Notes under the pieces: generated by a model | Databases searched by the model: none | Seen by the model: only the letters and a program-made list of their open reading frames with translations | Told to the model about the DNA's origin: nothing | Translations under genes and position numbers: made by a program | In this document: one piece after another, positions 27,743 through 38,259 of the stretch | How positions within the stretch are numbered: the stretch's first letter is position 1 | Layout of the letters: every line of letters starts with the position of its first letter | Origin: DDH964 sp963763205 | GTDB taxonomy: Bacteria; Desulfobacterota; Desulfuromonadia; Desulfuromonadales; DDH964 | Reading direction: 5' to 3' | NCBI GenBank assembly: GCA_963763205.1 | Contig: CAVXNQ010000013.1 | Span: forward strand, 1 to 64,000 | Length of the DNA: 64,000 bases

Positions 27743-28006
27743 ATGACCTTGACCTACAAGATCCCCGCAGCAGAGGGATTTCTCCTCTATCCCGGCCAAT
27801 GGGTGGAGATTCGGGAAGCCTATCTCCTGCACCAGGATTGCGGCACGGCGCTGGTGAGCACCTTGCAGGTGCGTTCCAGAAGCGGACGATTTACCCTCGG
27901 GGCCCAAGGCGCGGCTTCTTTGCGCCGGTTGCGTCCTCATGAGGGGCGGATCTCCCGGGTCTTTTGCGAAGCGCATTATCGGTGTTTCCAGATCACCTTC
28001 GCCTGA
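27743..28006 (+). CDS. Small uncharacterised protein at the end of the aminotransferase operon
   Basis: This protein has 87 residues; ATG 27743 has the strong site GGGAGGAG 5 bases upstream. The sequence begins MTLTYKIPAAEGFLLYPGQW and has a basic middle and C-terminus. There is no signal peptide or membrane helix and I do not recognise it. It lies 38 bases after the aminotransferase and before a strong terminator, so it is the last gene of the TRAP-aor operon. Confidence 0.6.
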   Translation: MTLTYKIPAAEGFLLYPGQWVEIREAYLLHQDCGTALVSTLQVRSRSGRFTLGAQGAASLRRLRPHEGRISRVFCEAHYRCFQITFA

Positions 28007-28042
28007 TCCGGAGGCGTACCTCCAACAGATGTCGTGCAATTC

Positions 28043-28103
28043 GTATAAGCCCCGCTTCCGGGGGTCTGCTCAGCCACCGGTGCGGGGCTTATACAAGCTT
28101 TTT
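28043..28103 (+). terminator. Terminator of the TRAP-aor-aminotransferase operon
   Basis: The arms GTATAAGCCCCGC (28043-28055) and GCGGGGCTTATAC enclose a 26-base loop that itself can pair. The stem is followed by AAGCTTTTTC. Confidence 0.8.
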
Positions 28104-28159
28104 CCGATGTCCAATGCATTAACCATGGCCTCTGGCCAATTTCGAAAGGAGTGCATCAT

Positions 28160-29542
28160 ATGTGTTTGCAGCGATGGATGGTGGGGCTGGTCATTGCGTT
28201 GTCTCTGGTGGCGTCGCCCGCCTGGGCCGATGTGGCCGTCGGCGACCTGGGAAAGGTCATGGACAAGGTGTCTCTGGGGATGGATCTCAGTACCTTCTAC
28301 CGGGCCGACAGCAATCCCTATTACGGAGCCCCGATCGGCGGCGCCTACAACTCCACCAAGACCTCCGCCAACTGGGGGGAGCTGTTCGCGACCTTCCGCC
28401 TGACGGCGGAAAAGGATTTCGGCTGGGCCAAGATGTCGGGGCAGTTCGCACCGCTCTATACCCAGACCATCGACCAGGATGCCTATGGGGTTGCCAAGGA
28501 CCAGGGTAGCCTGGATGTGGACCAGGCGTGGATCAAGTTCGGCCAGATCAAGGGCGGCCCCTTCAGCCTGACCCTGGGGCGCCAGGATCTCCACCTGGAA
28601 AACTGGCTGGTCGTGGCCGACGGCGACGGCCAGAGCCAGGCCATCTGGCTCAATTTCCATGACAGCTTTCCCTTCGCGGCGCGGCTGGATGGGGACTTCG
28701 GCAAGCTGAAATCGACCCTGTACTGGGCCCATTCCGACAACTATGTGCAGAAACTGGACGAAACAGCCCTGTTCGGCCCGGTCAAGGGGATCGAAATCGC
28801 CGGCGTCGATCTGCATTACGATTTCAACGACGCCAATTATGTCTTCGCCGGCCTGCACCAGAAATTCGACAAGGAGAGCCGGGCGACCGACGACAACCTC
28901 TATCTCGGCCCGGGCCTGGTAGCCAGAAACAACACCACCGCTTGGGATCTCGGCGCCCACGTCACCCTCGGCGGGCTGCTGCTGGAAGGCGAGGGGGTCT
29001 ACCAGACGGGGACTGCCGGGACCCTGGCCGGCCAGAAGCGGGACCGCAAGGCCTTCGGCGGGTTCGGCAGCGCGACCTACAACCTGCCGGTGAAATTTGC
29101 CCCCTACGTGCGCGGTTCCTACTTCTATTTCTCCGGGGACAAGAACCCGGCCGACGACCAGGCCGAGGATTACGATCCGATGTTCTGCGGGTTCAGTGCC
29201 TGGAACCGCTTCATCATCGGCGAAATCAGCGGCGAGCTCCACCTGCCCAATTCCAACAAGAAGACGGCCCTGGCGGAGATCGGCTTCAGCCCCCTCGACA
29301 ACGTCTTCGTCTCCCTCCACTACCTGAACCAGAAGCTCGCCGAGAACTATTACCTGTTTATTCCGACCTCCTCCGACGACTGGTCCAACGAGGTCAACCT
29401 GTTTGTCGACACCCCGGTCAACGACAACCTCTTCGTCCACGTCGGCACCGGGGTCTCGGTGCCGGGCGATGCGGCCAAGGAGATCTTCGGCTCGGACAAG
29501 AACGACGTCTTCGGCCAGATCTGGATCAAGTATTCCTTCTGA
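28160..29542 (+). CDS. Outer-membrane beta-barrel porin-like protein (1)
   Basis: This protein of 460 residues begins MCLQRWMVGLVIALSLVASP with a signal peptide cut near AWA-DVAVG. ATG 28160 is 8 bases from AAAGGAG; an in-frame GTG at 28151 overlaps that site. Alternating beta strands rich in aromatic residues run through the mature part and it ends in an outer-membrane-type strand, GQIWIKYSF, with terminal phenylalanine. I infer a passive channel for the substrate of the upstream TRAP system. A precise family (alginate-export-like or other) is not certain. Confidence 0.75.
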   Translation: MCLQRWMVGLVIALSLVASPAWADVAVGDLGKVMDKVSLGMDLSTFYRADSNPYYGAPIGGAYNSTKTSANWGELFATFRLTAEKDFGWAKMSGQFAPLYTQTIDQDAYGVAKDQGSLDVDQAWIKFGQIKGGPFSLTLGRQDLHLENWLVVADGDGQSQAIWLNFHDSFPFAARLDGDFGKLKSTLYWAHSDNYVQKLDETALFGPVKGIEIAGVDLHYDFNDANYVFAGLHQKFDKESRATDDNLYLGPGLVARNNTTAWDLGAHVTLGGLLLEGEGVYQTGTAGTLAGQKRDRKAFGGFGSATYNLPVKFAPYVRGSYFYFSGDKNPADDQAEDYDPMFCGFSAWNRFIIGEISGELHLPNSNKKTALAEIGFSPLDNVFVSLHYLNQKLAENYYLFIPTSSDDWSNEVNLFVDTPVNDNLFVHVGTGVSVPGDAAKEIFGSDKNDVFGQIWIKYSF

Positions 29543-29551
29543 GGCAACAGC

Positions 29552-29584
29552 CCTTGCGGGGACGGATCGGCCGTCCCCGCAAGG
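29552..29584 (+). terminator. Stem-loop after porin 1
   Basis: A 14-bp perfect stem (CCTTGCGGGGACGG and complement) with a 5-base loop lies 10 bases after the porin stop. There is no strong T run, so it may act as a 3'-end stabiliser as well as a weak terminator. Confidence 0.6.
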
Positions 29585-29739
29585 ATGTCGCAAACAATCC
29601 CAATCCCCAAAAACGCGACTCCGGCAGCCTTGGGACGCGCCGGGGATATTGCTTTTGACACCCAAAAGGCCGATACTCGCGACCTGATCGCGGCACGCAG
29701 GGCGGCGCCGCGCAGGAGCGCGAGGAGTAGACGAGGTCC

Positions 29740-30740
29740 ATGGCGGTAAAGATAGCGATCAACGGTTTCGGCCGCATCGGCCGCAGCGTGCTGCGGGTGG
29801 CAATCGACTACTTCCGAGCTGGAGATCGTGGCGGTCAACGATCAGGCCGATGCGGCCACCCTGGCCCATTTGCTGCAATACGATTCGGTGCACGGCCCCC
29901 TCGCCGGGGTCGGCGTCGACCGGGGACGACCTGCTGGTGCGCGGCCGCAGAATCCGGGTCTGCCGGGAAGCCGACCCCGGAACCCTCCCCTGGAAGGACC
30001 TCGGCGTCGAGCTGGCCATCGAGGCGACCGGCCGCTTCACCCGGCGCCGGGAAGCCGCCCGGCATCTGGACGCGGGAGCGGGGCGGGTGGTGATCAGCGC
30101 GCCTGGCGCGGACGCCGATCTGACGGTCTGCATGGGGGTCAATGCGGAGGACTACGATCCGGCGCGGCACCGGATCGTCTCCAACGCCTCCTGTACCACC
30201 AATTGCCTGGCGCCGGTGGCCAAGGTCCTGCTCGAGGAAGTCGGCATCGTCAAGGGGCAGATGACCACGGTGCACACCTTCACCAACGGCCAGGCGCTCC
30301 TCGACCGTCCCCACCCGGACCTGCGCCGGGCCCGGGCCGTCGGGGCCACGATGATTCCGACCAGCACCGGCGCCGCGAAGGCGGTGGCGCTGGTCCTCCC
30401 CGCGTTGGAGGGGAAGCTCTCCGGCATGGCGATCCGGGTGCCCGCGCCGCAGGTCTCCCTGATCGACCTGGTGGTGGAGACCGCGGCGCCGACCACGGCC
30501 GCGGCGGTCAACGCCGCCTTCGCGCGGGCCGCCGCGGGACCGCTCAAGGGAATTCTCGATTTCTGCAGCGCGCCGCTGGTCTCCGGCGACTTTCGGGGCT
30601 GCGCCGCCTCGGCGACCGTCGACGCCGCCTCGACCCGGGTCGTGGGGGGGAATCTGCTCAAGGTCCTGGCCTGGTACGACAACGAATGGGGCTACTCCAA
30701 CCGGATCGTCGATCTCGTTAAGTTCCTGTCTTCGTGCTAG
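29740..30740 (+). pseudogene. gap: Glyceraldehyde-3-phosphate dehydrogenase, two frameshifts near the N-terminus
   Basis: Type I GAPDH of glycolysis/gluconeogenesis. From ATG 29740 the NAD-binding start MAVKIAINGFGRIGRSVLRV is clear. One extra base near 29816 and another near 29930 move the match through two further frames (ELEIVAVNDQADAATLAHLL, then GDDLLVRGRRIRVC). From there the gene is open: the catalytic Cys lies in SNASCTTNCLAPVAKVL, then TVHTFTNGQALLD, ATMIPTSTGAAKAV and the terminal VLAWYDNEWGYSNRIVDLVK. Removing the two bases gives about 333 residues, the standard length. The intact remainder argues for consensus errors. Confidence 0.9.
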
Positions 30741-30918
30741 AAGAGGCCGGGGGAAGCCTGCCGGCGGGAGATCTTTCCAGTGGTGTTGGCGATGGGTTCG
30801 GGATAAATTGTAGGGAGGTCTTCAGCGCCGCTTCCGGGATGTTGCCGCTTCGCCTTTCCAGGCCGGTTTTCCCCGGCAAGGCGCCGGGATTTAGACCCTT
30901 TTTCGACAGGCACAATCG

Positions 30919-32966
30919 ATGAATTTTCGCTCCCTGCGAAATATGAATCTCTCGACCAAGATCCTCGTCAGTTTCGGCCTGCTGCTGGTGCTGCCGGTCT
31001 CCATCGTCACCATTGTCTCCTTCCAGCAACTCAGTCTCATCCAGGACCTCTCCCGGCAGGGGACCAACAAAATCCTCATCGATACCCAGCTCAAGCACAT
31101 CGAGGACCTCCTGTCGCAGGAAGCCAAGCGGCTTTCGCTCATCTTTTTCAGGGTCCAGGATGAAACCCACAGCATCGGTAACTTCGCGGAACATGTTCTG
31201 GCCGCTCCCGAGCGGTTTCAGTACCGAAACGGCAGTAAATACGCCCTCAAGGCGTCCCGCCCCTATATCATGCCGGCCCCCGACGGCAATTCCGCCTTGT
31301 ATATTTACAAGGCATATCGTCCCGCCATGCTCCCGGCCATCGAGGCCACCGAAGCCATGGACCTGCTGTGGAAGCCGTTGGCCAGCCGGGAGCCGATGCT
31401 GGACGTGGCCTGGCTGATCGATGCCGACGGTTTCAGCCGCACCTTCCCCTGGCAGAATTTCCATCAGCTGCAACTCCCCACAGGACTGACCGATTACGAA
31501 ATGCCTTTTTTCTATCTGGCGGGGCCGAAGAAAAACCCCTCGGGCGCGGAAGTTTTTACCCCGGTCTACCAGGACCCGTTGATTCACAAATGGTTGATTT
31601 CCTGCCTAGCTCCGGTCATGGTCAAGGGACAACACAAGGCCACGGTGGGCATCGATATCACCCTCCCCAGACTGCTCAAGGCCTTGAGTGAAATTCGCAT
31701 TACCCAGGGGTCGAGCTCCATTCTGTTTTCCGGTACCGAAATTGTCGCCGCCTCCGATAACCTGCCGCTGAAGACCCTCGGTTTGAACCCTGACTTGCCC
31801 TCTTTCGGCCAGGACCTGTTTTCCTCAACCAGCCCAAAAGTACGTGAACTGGTTACGGAAATGTGGCAAAAGGAGGCCCTGATCAAGCGCGTGGACCTCC
31901 CCGGGATGAGTGCCTACGTCGGGTCGGCGGTCATCGAACCCCTGCGCTGGCGGGTGATCCTGATCGTTCCGGAAAATGACGTCCTCTCGCCGGCTCGCGA
32001 GAGCTCCCAGCAGGTGGTCGCCAAATCCGATATCGTGAAGCACAACTTCATCGCCCTGATCCTGGCGGTGGCCTTCGCCGCCGGCTGCATCGTCTTTCTG
32101 GCCTTGATGCATCAGTCCAACGGCCTGCGCACCCTCTTCTTCGGCATCCGGGAGTTCGGCGCCGGACGGCTGAACCACCGCATCCCCGAGGACGGTTCCG
32201 AATTCGGCCAACTGGGGCAGGCTCTTAACACCATGGCGGCGAGCCTGATCGAGAAACACCGCGAGCTGCAGCGCATCAACGCCGAGGTGGAGCAGGAACG
32301 CAAGCTCTCCGCCGTCGGCCGGCTCGCCGCGGGGGTCGCCCACGAGGTCAACAATCCCCTGGCGACCATCGCCACCCATGCCCAGATGCTGATGCGGCGC
32401 GAGGATATCCCCGCCGACGCCCAGGAAAACCTGCGTAAGGTGATGGGCGAGATCAAGCGGATCCAGGGGAACATGCGCAACCTCCTCGACCTGTCGCGGC
32501 TGCAGAGCCCCGTCAAGTCGGCGGTCGACCCGAACCACCTGATCCGCGAAGTGATCGATCTGGCCCGTCACGAGGCCCAGACCCGGGGAGTGGAGATCGT
32601 GCTGGACCTGACGGAGGAAAACCGCAAAATCGAGGTCGACTGTTCGGGACTGAAACAGATTCTTTGGAATCTGCTGGGCAACGCGATCCAGGTTCAAGCC
32701 AAGGGGGGGACGGTCACCGTGCGGACCCGCTACCCCGCCGACCGCCACGGCCTTGTCCTGGACGTCGAGGATGCGGGACCCGGTATTTCCGAGGAGATTC
32801 TGCCCAAGATCTTCGAACCCTTCTTCACCACCAAGGAGTTCGGCCAGGGGACCGGGCTGGGGCTGGCGACGGTGTTCGGCATCGTCCAGGCCCACGGTGG
32901 TAAGATCGAGGTGGAAAACCTGCAGCCCACGGGCTGCCGCTTTCGCATTTTCCTTCCGGAGGAACC

Positions 32967-32970
<4 letters not shown>
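30919..32970 (+). CDS. Membrane sensor histidine kinase (NtrB-like), pair 1
   Basis: This inner-membrane kinase has 683 residues. The first helix (ILVSFGLLLVLPVSIVTIVS) and a second at about residues 375-400 flank a periplasmic Cache-like sensing domain of ~340 residues. A HAMP linker follows, then HisKA with the phospho-acceptor H475 in GVAHEVNNPLATIATHAQML, and the HATPase domain with N, G1 (DVEDAGPGISEEIL), F (FEPFFTTKEFGQGTGLGLAT) and G2 boxes. Cache domains bind small organic acids or amino acids. It overlaps the response regulator by 4 bases. Confidence 0.9.
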
Positions 32971-34358
<1,388 letters not shown>

Positions 34359-34416
34359 GGGTATCCCTATCGGGGAGGGGAAATCGTCTTCAACTCGAGC
34401 AAAGCGCATAACCAGA

Positions 34417-35121
34417 ATGCCTGAGCTGGCCGTCAAGAACTTCCCTACCGAATTCCAGCAGGTGAGCCTGGCTACCCTCAATCGCGTGGTCCCGGGCTCC
34501 GCTTCGATCTTCGCCCTGGTCGATCCCAGCGTCCGCAACAAGGGGGTTGTGCTGCGCAACCTCGACCTCGAAACCGACCGCCAGTACCAGACCGTCTATT
34601 CCCACCTCGATCCGCTCCATCCGCGGCATTTTGCCGACGCCTCCCCGGCGGTCGTCTGCCTCGACGAGGTGCTGACCGAAGCGGAGATCCTGGCGTCGCG
34701 CTACTACCGTGAGTTCATGCTGCCCCGCCGGCAGCGCTACGTGGCCGACCTGTTTTTGCGGCGCGACAGGGAGGTGGTCGCCTTTGTCAGCCTGATCCGC
34801 GGCCCGGAGCTGGCCAACTACACGGCCGGGGAACTGGCTCTGCTCCGAAACCTGCAGCCGCTGCTGGAGTTCTCGCTGAACAGCATCTACCGGCCGCAAC
34901 GGACCAGCGAACGCTCGCTTTTGGCGGCCAGCTTCCACCTGACCGGCCGGGAGCTGGATCTGCTCGAACACCTGATCGCCGGGGTTTCCAACAAGGCCAT
35001 CGCCGACCGGATGTGCCTGAGCCTCTCCACGGTGAAAACCCATCTCCAGCATATCTTCGACAAGCTGGCCGTGACCTCCCGCGCCCAGCTCCTCGCCAAA
35101 ATCTTCCAAGTTCTCAAGTAG
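34417..35121 (+). CDS. LuxR-type HTH transcriptional regulator
   Basis: This protein has 234 residues from ATG 34417. The last ~65 residues are a LuxR/GerE helix-turn-helix: LTGRELDLLEHLIAGVSNKA, then LSLSTVKTHLQHIFDKL. The N-terminal ~160 residues look like a GAF/PAS-type sensory domain without an obvious phosphorylation site. The start lacks a strong ribosome site; an alternative at 34348 overlaps the end of the preceding ntrC-like gene. It is likely co-expressed with that pair. Confidence 0.8.
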   Translation: MPELAVKNFPTEFQQVSLATLNRVVPGSASIFALVDPSVRNKGVVLRNLDLETDRQYQTVYSHLDPLHPRHFADASPAVVCLDEVLTEAEILASRYYREFMLPRRQRYVADLFLRRDREVVAFVSLIRGPELANYTAGELALLRNLQPLLEFSLNSIYRPQRTSERSLLAASFHLTGRELDLLEHLIAGVSNKAIADRMCLSLSTVKTHLQHIFDKLAVTSRAQLLAKIFQVLK

Positions 35122-35164
35122 CTTCTCTACCATCCTTCGACCACTCCGGTCAGGTACGGAAACG

Positions 35165-35270
35165 TCACCCTGGTTGCATCGTCGTTGACCGGCGCCGTGG
35201 TGGACCGGGATTTGGTTTCAGGCCGGAGACGAAAGGCAGGTTCCCCCTAATAGAAAGGGGGCGGGATTCC
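35165..35270 (+). repeat. Dispersed intergenic repeat, copy 3 (partial)
   Basis: The 3' half, TTTGGTTTCAGGCCGGAGAC through AATAGAAAGGGGGC, matches copy 1 at 17561-17619; the CATCGTCGTTGACC stretch before it matches both other copies loosely. It lies just left of the IS element. Confidence 0.65.
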
Positions 35271-35359
35271 TTCCCGGGCGGTAGCGACCGCTCAGCGAGC
35301 AGAACCGGTCGCCGAAACCACAAGTCGCCGGCAACCGTGATGCCCCCCGCCAGGGGCCG

Positions 35360-36672
35360 TGTGGGGTCAAGGACATAGGTAACAAAAAAGTTCAGGTACA
35401 TAGGTTACACATTGAGCCTGAGGTAGTCGTTGCGGGCTTTCACTATTTGCCGCATATCGAAGCTTCCTAATCGCAATGGACCGAAATAGACGTCCCAGAC
35501 GCCATCAGCGGTTTCCTCCACGCCAACTCTTTCACCTTTGAGCAGGCCGGCAATGTAAACACGGTGCCCTTGATGGTTGATGATGCCACTGTGGTGCACC
35601 AGGTTGACCCGGAAGTGGCCCGGGTATTCCAGTTCGGGGAGCTTCTCCGGCATGGGCCTTGTCGATGGGCGATACTGCGATGCCGGAACTTTCTGTTCAA
35701 GACTCTCGTGGGGGCGCTCGTTGTTGTACCGAGTGCAGAACTCATCAAAAGCTTGCTGCTGAAGCTGAGGCGTCTGTGCCGGAGGAATGGCCGTTGCTGC
35801 CTTGAGGGTCTTGTGCATGCGCTCGTGCCGGCCGTTTTGCTGGGGTTTTCCCGGCTCGATGCGCTCAGGCATGATGCCCAGACGAACCCACCATTTGGAT
35901 AGTTCGGAGAGACCACCGGCAGAGCGTGAGGCAAACGGTACGCCATTGTCCGTGCGGATACGCCAAGGCATCCCGTATTCCCTGAAAAGGAGTTCAAAGG
36001 CTTTCCTGGTCGGTTCATGCTTTGTCCCGTCAAAGTTGCGACAAGCCAGCAGATAGCGACTTTGGTGGTCCATAACGGTGAGTGGATAGCACCAAACGCC
36101 GTCCTTGGTTTTAAATTGTCCCTTGAAGTCCGCCGACCAGACATCATTCGGCTCATGCACAGGGGCAAACGGCTGCTGGCCTGCGGGGACCCGATTGCGG
36201 CGTCTTTGCGGACGGATCAACCCTTCCTCGACAAGGATGTTGTAAATGGTCGTCTTGGAAGGGATGTCCCAGTCCGGGTGGTTTTGTTCCAGAAGCACCC
36301 GGATCTTCTTCGGCCCGGGCGGATCCCGATGGCCAGATCGCTGTTCAATGATCGCCTTACGAACTGCATAGGGTGTACAAAGGGGGTGCTGACGCGGCCG
36401 GCGGGACTGGTCTTGCAACCCTTCAAAACCCAACGCTTCGTACCGGGCTACCCACTTATAACCTGTCTTGCGGCTAATGCCGTAACGAAGACAAAGATCG
36501 CTGAAGGTGGTCACCTCTCGCAGGTGATCGGTAATAAAAAACAACTTCTGATCCATGGGTTTCACCTCTTTCCAGGGCATGGGCACCTCCTTGCAGAAAG
36601 TGCCTTCAGGATACAAAAAGTGTTACCCATGTACCTGAACCGAAGTGTTACCTATGATTGTGAACCGTACCC
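35360..36672 (-). mobile_element. IS481-family insertion sequence
   Basis: One transposase gene is flanked by inverted ends. The left end (35360-35412) and right end (36617-36672) share CATAGGTAAC and GTTCAGGTACAT in inverted order with equal internal spacing. The left end begins TGTGGGGTCA. The outermost bases match less well, so the exact boundaries and any target duplication are uncertain. The element separates dispersed-repeat copies 3 and 2. Confidence 0.75.
35405..36580 (-). CDS. IS481-family transposase
   Basis: This 391-residue DDE transposase starts at ATG 36580 with AAGGAGG 5 bases upstream. The N-terminus is a helix-turn-helix (FSDLCLRYGISRKTGYKWVA). The catalytic triad is in VWSADFKGQF, RIRTDNGVPFAS and QQNGRHERMHKTLK. 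The frame is uninterrupted and of normal length, so it may be active. Confidence 0.92.
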   Translation of the reverse strand: MPWKEVKPMDQKLFFITDHLREVTTFSDLCLRYGISRKTGYKWVARYEALGFEGLQDQSRRPRQHPLCTPYAVRKAIIEQRSGHRDPPGPKKIRVLLEQNHPDWDIPSKTTIYNILVEEGLIRPQRRRNRVPAGQQPFAPVHEPNDVWSADFKGQFKTKDGVWCYPLTVMDHQSRYLLACRNFDGTKHEPTRKAFELLFREYGMPWRIRTDNGVPFASRSAGGLSELSKWWVRLGIMPERIEPGKPQQNGRHERMHKTLKAATAIPPAQTPQLQQQAFDEFCTRYNNERPHESLEQKVPASQYRPSTRPMPEKLPELEYPGHFRVNLVHHSGIINHQGHRVYIAGLLKGERVGVEETADGVWDVYFGPLRLGSFDMRQIVKARNDYLRLNV

Positions 36673-36686
36673 CGCCGTTCTCTTTG

Positions 36687-36960
36687 CTGACTTTCTTTTC
36701 GGCGGGATAAAAAGAAAGTCAGGCGGGGTGCGGGGCGCAGCGCCCGCGGTCCTGATCTTCATCGAAGGCTTGGCGCCAACTGGCCGGCGGCCGGGCCATT
36801 GTCCAACGGTTTCATCGACTGTAGGGGCGAATCTTGTATTCGCCCGGATTTTGCCATCGATCCCAACCCAGGGCGATCACGAGGATCGCCCCTATATCAA
36901 CTTCGCCGGTCCCGGCCGGCAGCCGGGTGGCTTTCTTTGCCGGGCCCAAAGAAAGTCACC
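36687..36960. repeat. Array of inverted repeats right of the IS element
   Basis: No gene is visible from 36673 to 37379. There are three structures: a hairpin CTGACTTTCTTTT / AAAAGAAAGTCAG at 36687-36722 extended by outer ACCCCGC/GCGGGGT; a repeat with GTAGGGGCGAATCTTGTATT...ATCGCCCCTAT at 36821-36895; and a hairpin GGTGGCTTTCTTTG / CAAAGAAAGTCACC at 36926-36960. These resemble common dispersed intergenic repeats of deltaproteobacterial genomes (recollection). Confidence 0.7.
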
Positions 36961-37056
36961 AAAGAAAGGGCCTGCCACTCGGCGTGGGGCCATGCGATGA
37001 CCTTGCAGGCGTCTCGTTAACATGGGTCGCGGCTGCGCGTCTGGTCTGTCGGTCTT

Positions 37057-37190
37057 CACCCAAAGACGCCGGTGCCCATCCGTCTGGGGCACCGGTTGCG
37101 GCGCTGGGCGTCGTTCCACTTACGGTTCCGTCGTCGTTGCCCGTCGCCGCAGTGGATCGGGTGCCAGGCCAGAGACAAGGGGCAAGTTCC
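37057..37190 (+). repeat. Dispersed intergenic repeat, copy 2
   Basis: The first 82 bases (CACCCAAAGACGCCGGTGCC onward to TCGTCGTT) align without gaps to 17461-17542. The following CCAGGCCAGAGACAAGG part is a diverged version of the second half of copy 1. Confidence 0.75.
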
Positions 37191-37379
37191 CCCCTTCCAG
37201 AGTGGTGCGGAGCGCCGGTCTGGAATTCACCTCTCAGGTCCGGAGCCATCCGGACCCCCGCCAAAATCATACTTTTGCCCGATAGACCCCGCCTCCCCCC
37301 TCCTCTATGGTGATATCCAGGCCGGAGCGGCAGGCTCCGCAACGACAGTCGACAACCCACAGGCAGAGGAGGACGGGCC

Positions 37380-38234
37380 ATGACAGAACCCAAACCCACC
37401 GCATTCGTTCAGGTCGGGGATTTCGTCAAAAACTTCGGCGGCAACGAACTGGAACACAGCGACGACCTGGCCGGCAGGGTCTTCGACATCCACTTCGAAA
37501 ATGGCTGGGTCGTCCGCCACAGCTTTCGGGCCGGCGGGCAGCTGGAGTGGCAGATGCTGCAGGGCGCCGACCCCGACCCGGCGGCGCCGGAGCGGGATGT
37601 GGAGTGCTACCGGGCAACCTGCCTGCGGGAGGGCTACTACCTGGTCGATTTCGTCAAGCGCTCCCAGCCGACCCGGTCGGTGAGCCTGGTCCTCGATCTG
37701 ACCCAAATGGCGGTGACGGCGGTCCTGACCAAGATGCCGACCCGGGAGGAGACCTACAAACCCTTGTTCCAGCGGGTGCTGGATGGGGAGCCGTTGTCGC
37801 CGATGCGGGTTGCGGTGGTCCATGGGGCCATCGGCCGCGCGCCGCAGGCGCAGCTGCCGCGACACGCGCCGACGACCGAACTGGTCGGCAAACGGGTGCG
37901 TTACCAGTACGGTCCCCGGGACGCCTACGAGCATATCTACCTGTCGCGGGAATTTTATACCTGGAACTGCCTGCAGGGCCCGGAGGCGGGGCTGGCCGAC
38001 ACCGACGCCTGCGGTTACTACAAGCTGGCCGAAAAGCTCTACCTCTTCGTCTGGTGGGAGAAGGTCATCCCGACCCTGGGGGTGGTGATGCTCGATTTTG
38101 CGCACAACAAGACCAGCGGCAAGATCTTCGGCTACCGCGAGGGGGATTTCGGCGCCACCTGCAACACCCCCGTCGGGGCCGTTCTCACCGTGATGAACGA
38201 GACCCGCTACGATTTGGAGACCGTCCAGGTCTGA
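37380..38234 (+). CDS. MoaF-family protein (MoaF N- and C-terminal domains)
   Basis: This cytoplasmic protein has 284 residues. The N-terminal half has LAGRVFDIHFENGWVVRHSF, YLVDFVKRSQPTRSVSLVLD and TAVLTKMPTREETYK. The C-terminal half has ELVGKRVRYQYGPRDAYEHI, YTWNCLQGPEAGLADTDACG and PTLGVVMLDFAHNKTSGKIF. This two-domain, lipocalin-like pattern is the MoaF family. The name comes from an old locus label and does not establish a role in molybdopterin synthesis. It is followed 25 bases later by two short-chain dehydrogenases, so a role with a small-molecule oxidation pathway is plausible. Confidence 0.8.
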   Translation: MTEPKPTAFVQVGDFVKNFGGNELEHSDDLAGRVFDIHFENGWVVRHSFRAGGQLEWQMLQGADPDPAAPERDVECYRATCLREGYYLVDFVKRSQPTRSVSLVLDLTQMAVTAVLTKMPTREETYKPLFQRVLDGEPLSPMRVAVVHGAIGRAPQAQLPRHAPTTELVGKRVRYQYGPRDAYEHIYLSREFYTWNCLQGPEAGLADTDACGYYKLAEKLYLFVWWEKVIPTLGVVMLDFAHNKTSGKIFGYREGDFGATCNTPVGAVLTVMNETRYDLETVQV

Positions 38235-38259
38235 AGCGATTGCAGGAAGGTCGCACGAC

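Noticed and set aside
37380..38234. Assigning the MoaF-family gene to molybdopterin synthesis
   Set aside because: The name alone supports it; the gene is far from the molybdenum genes and next to SDRs.
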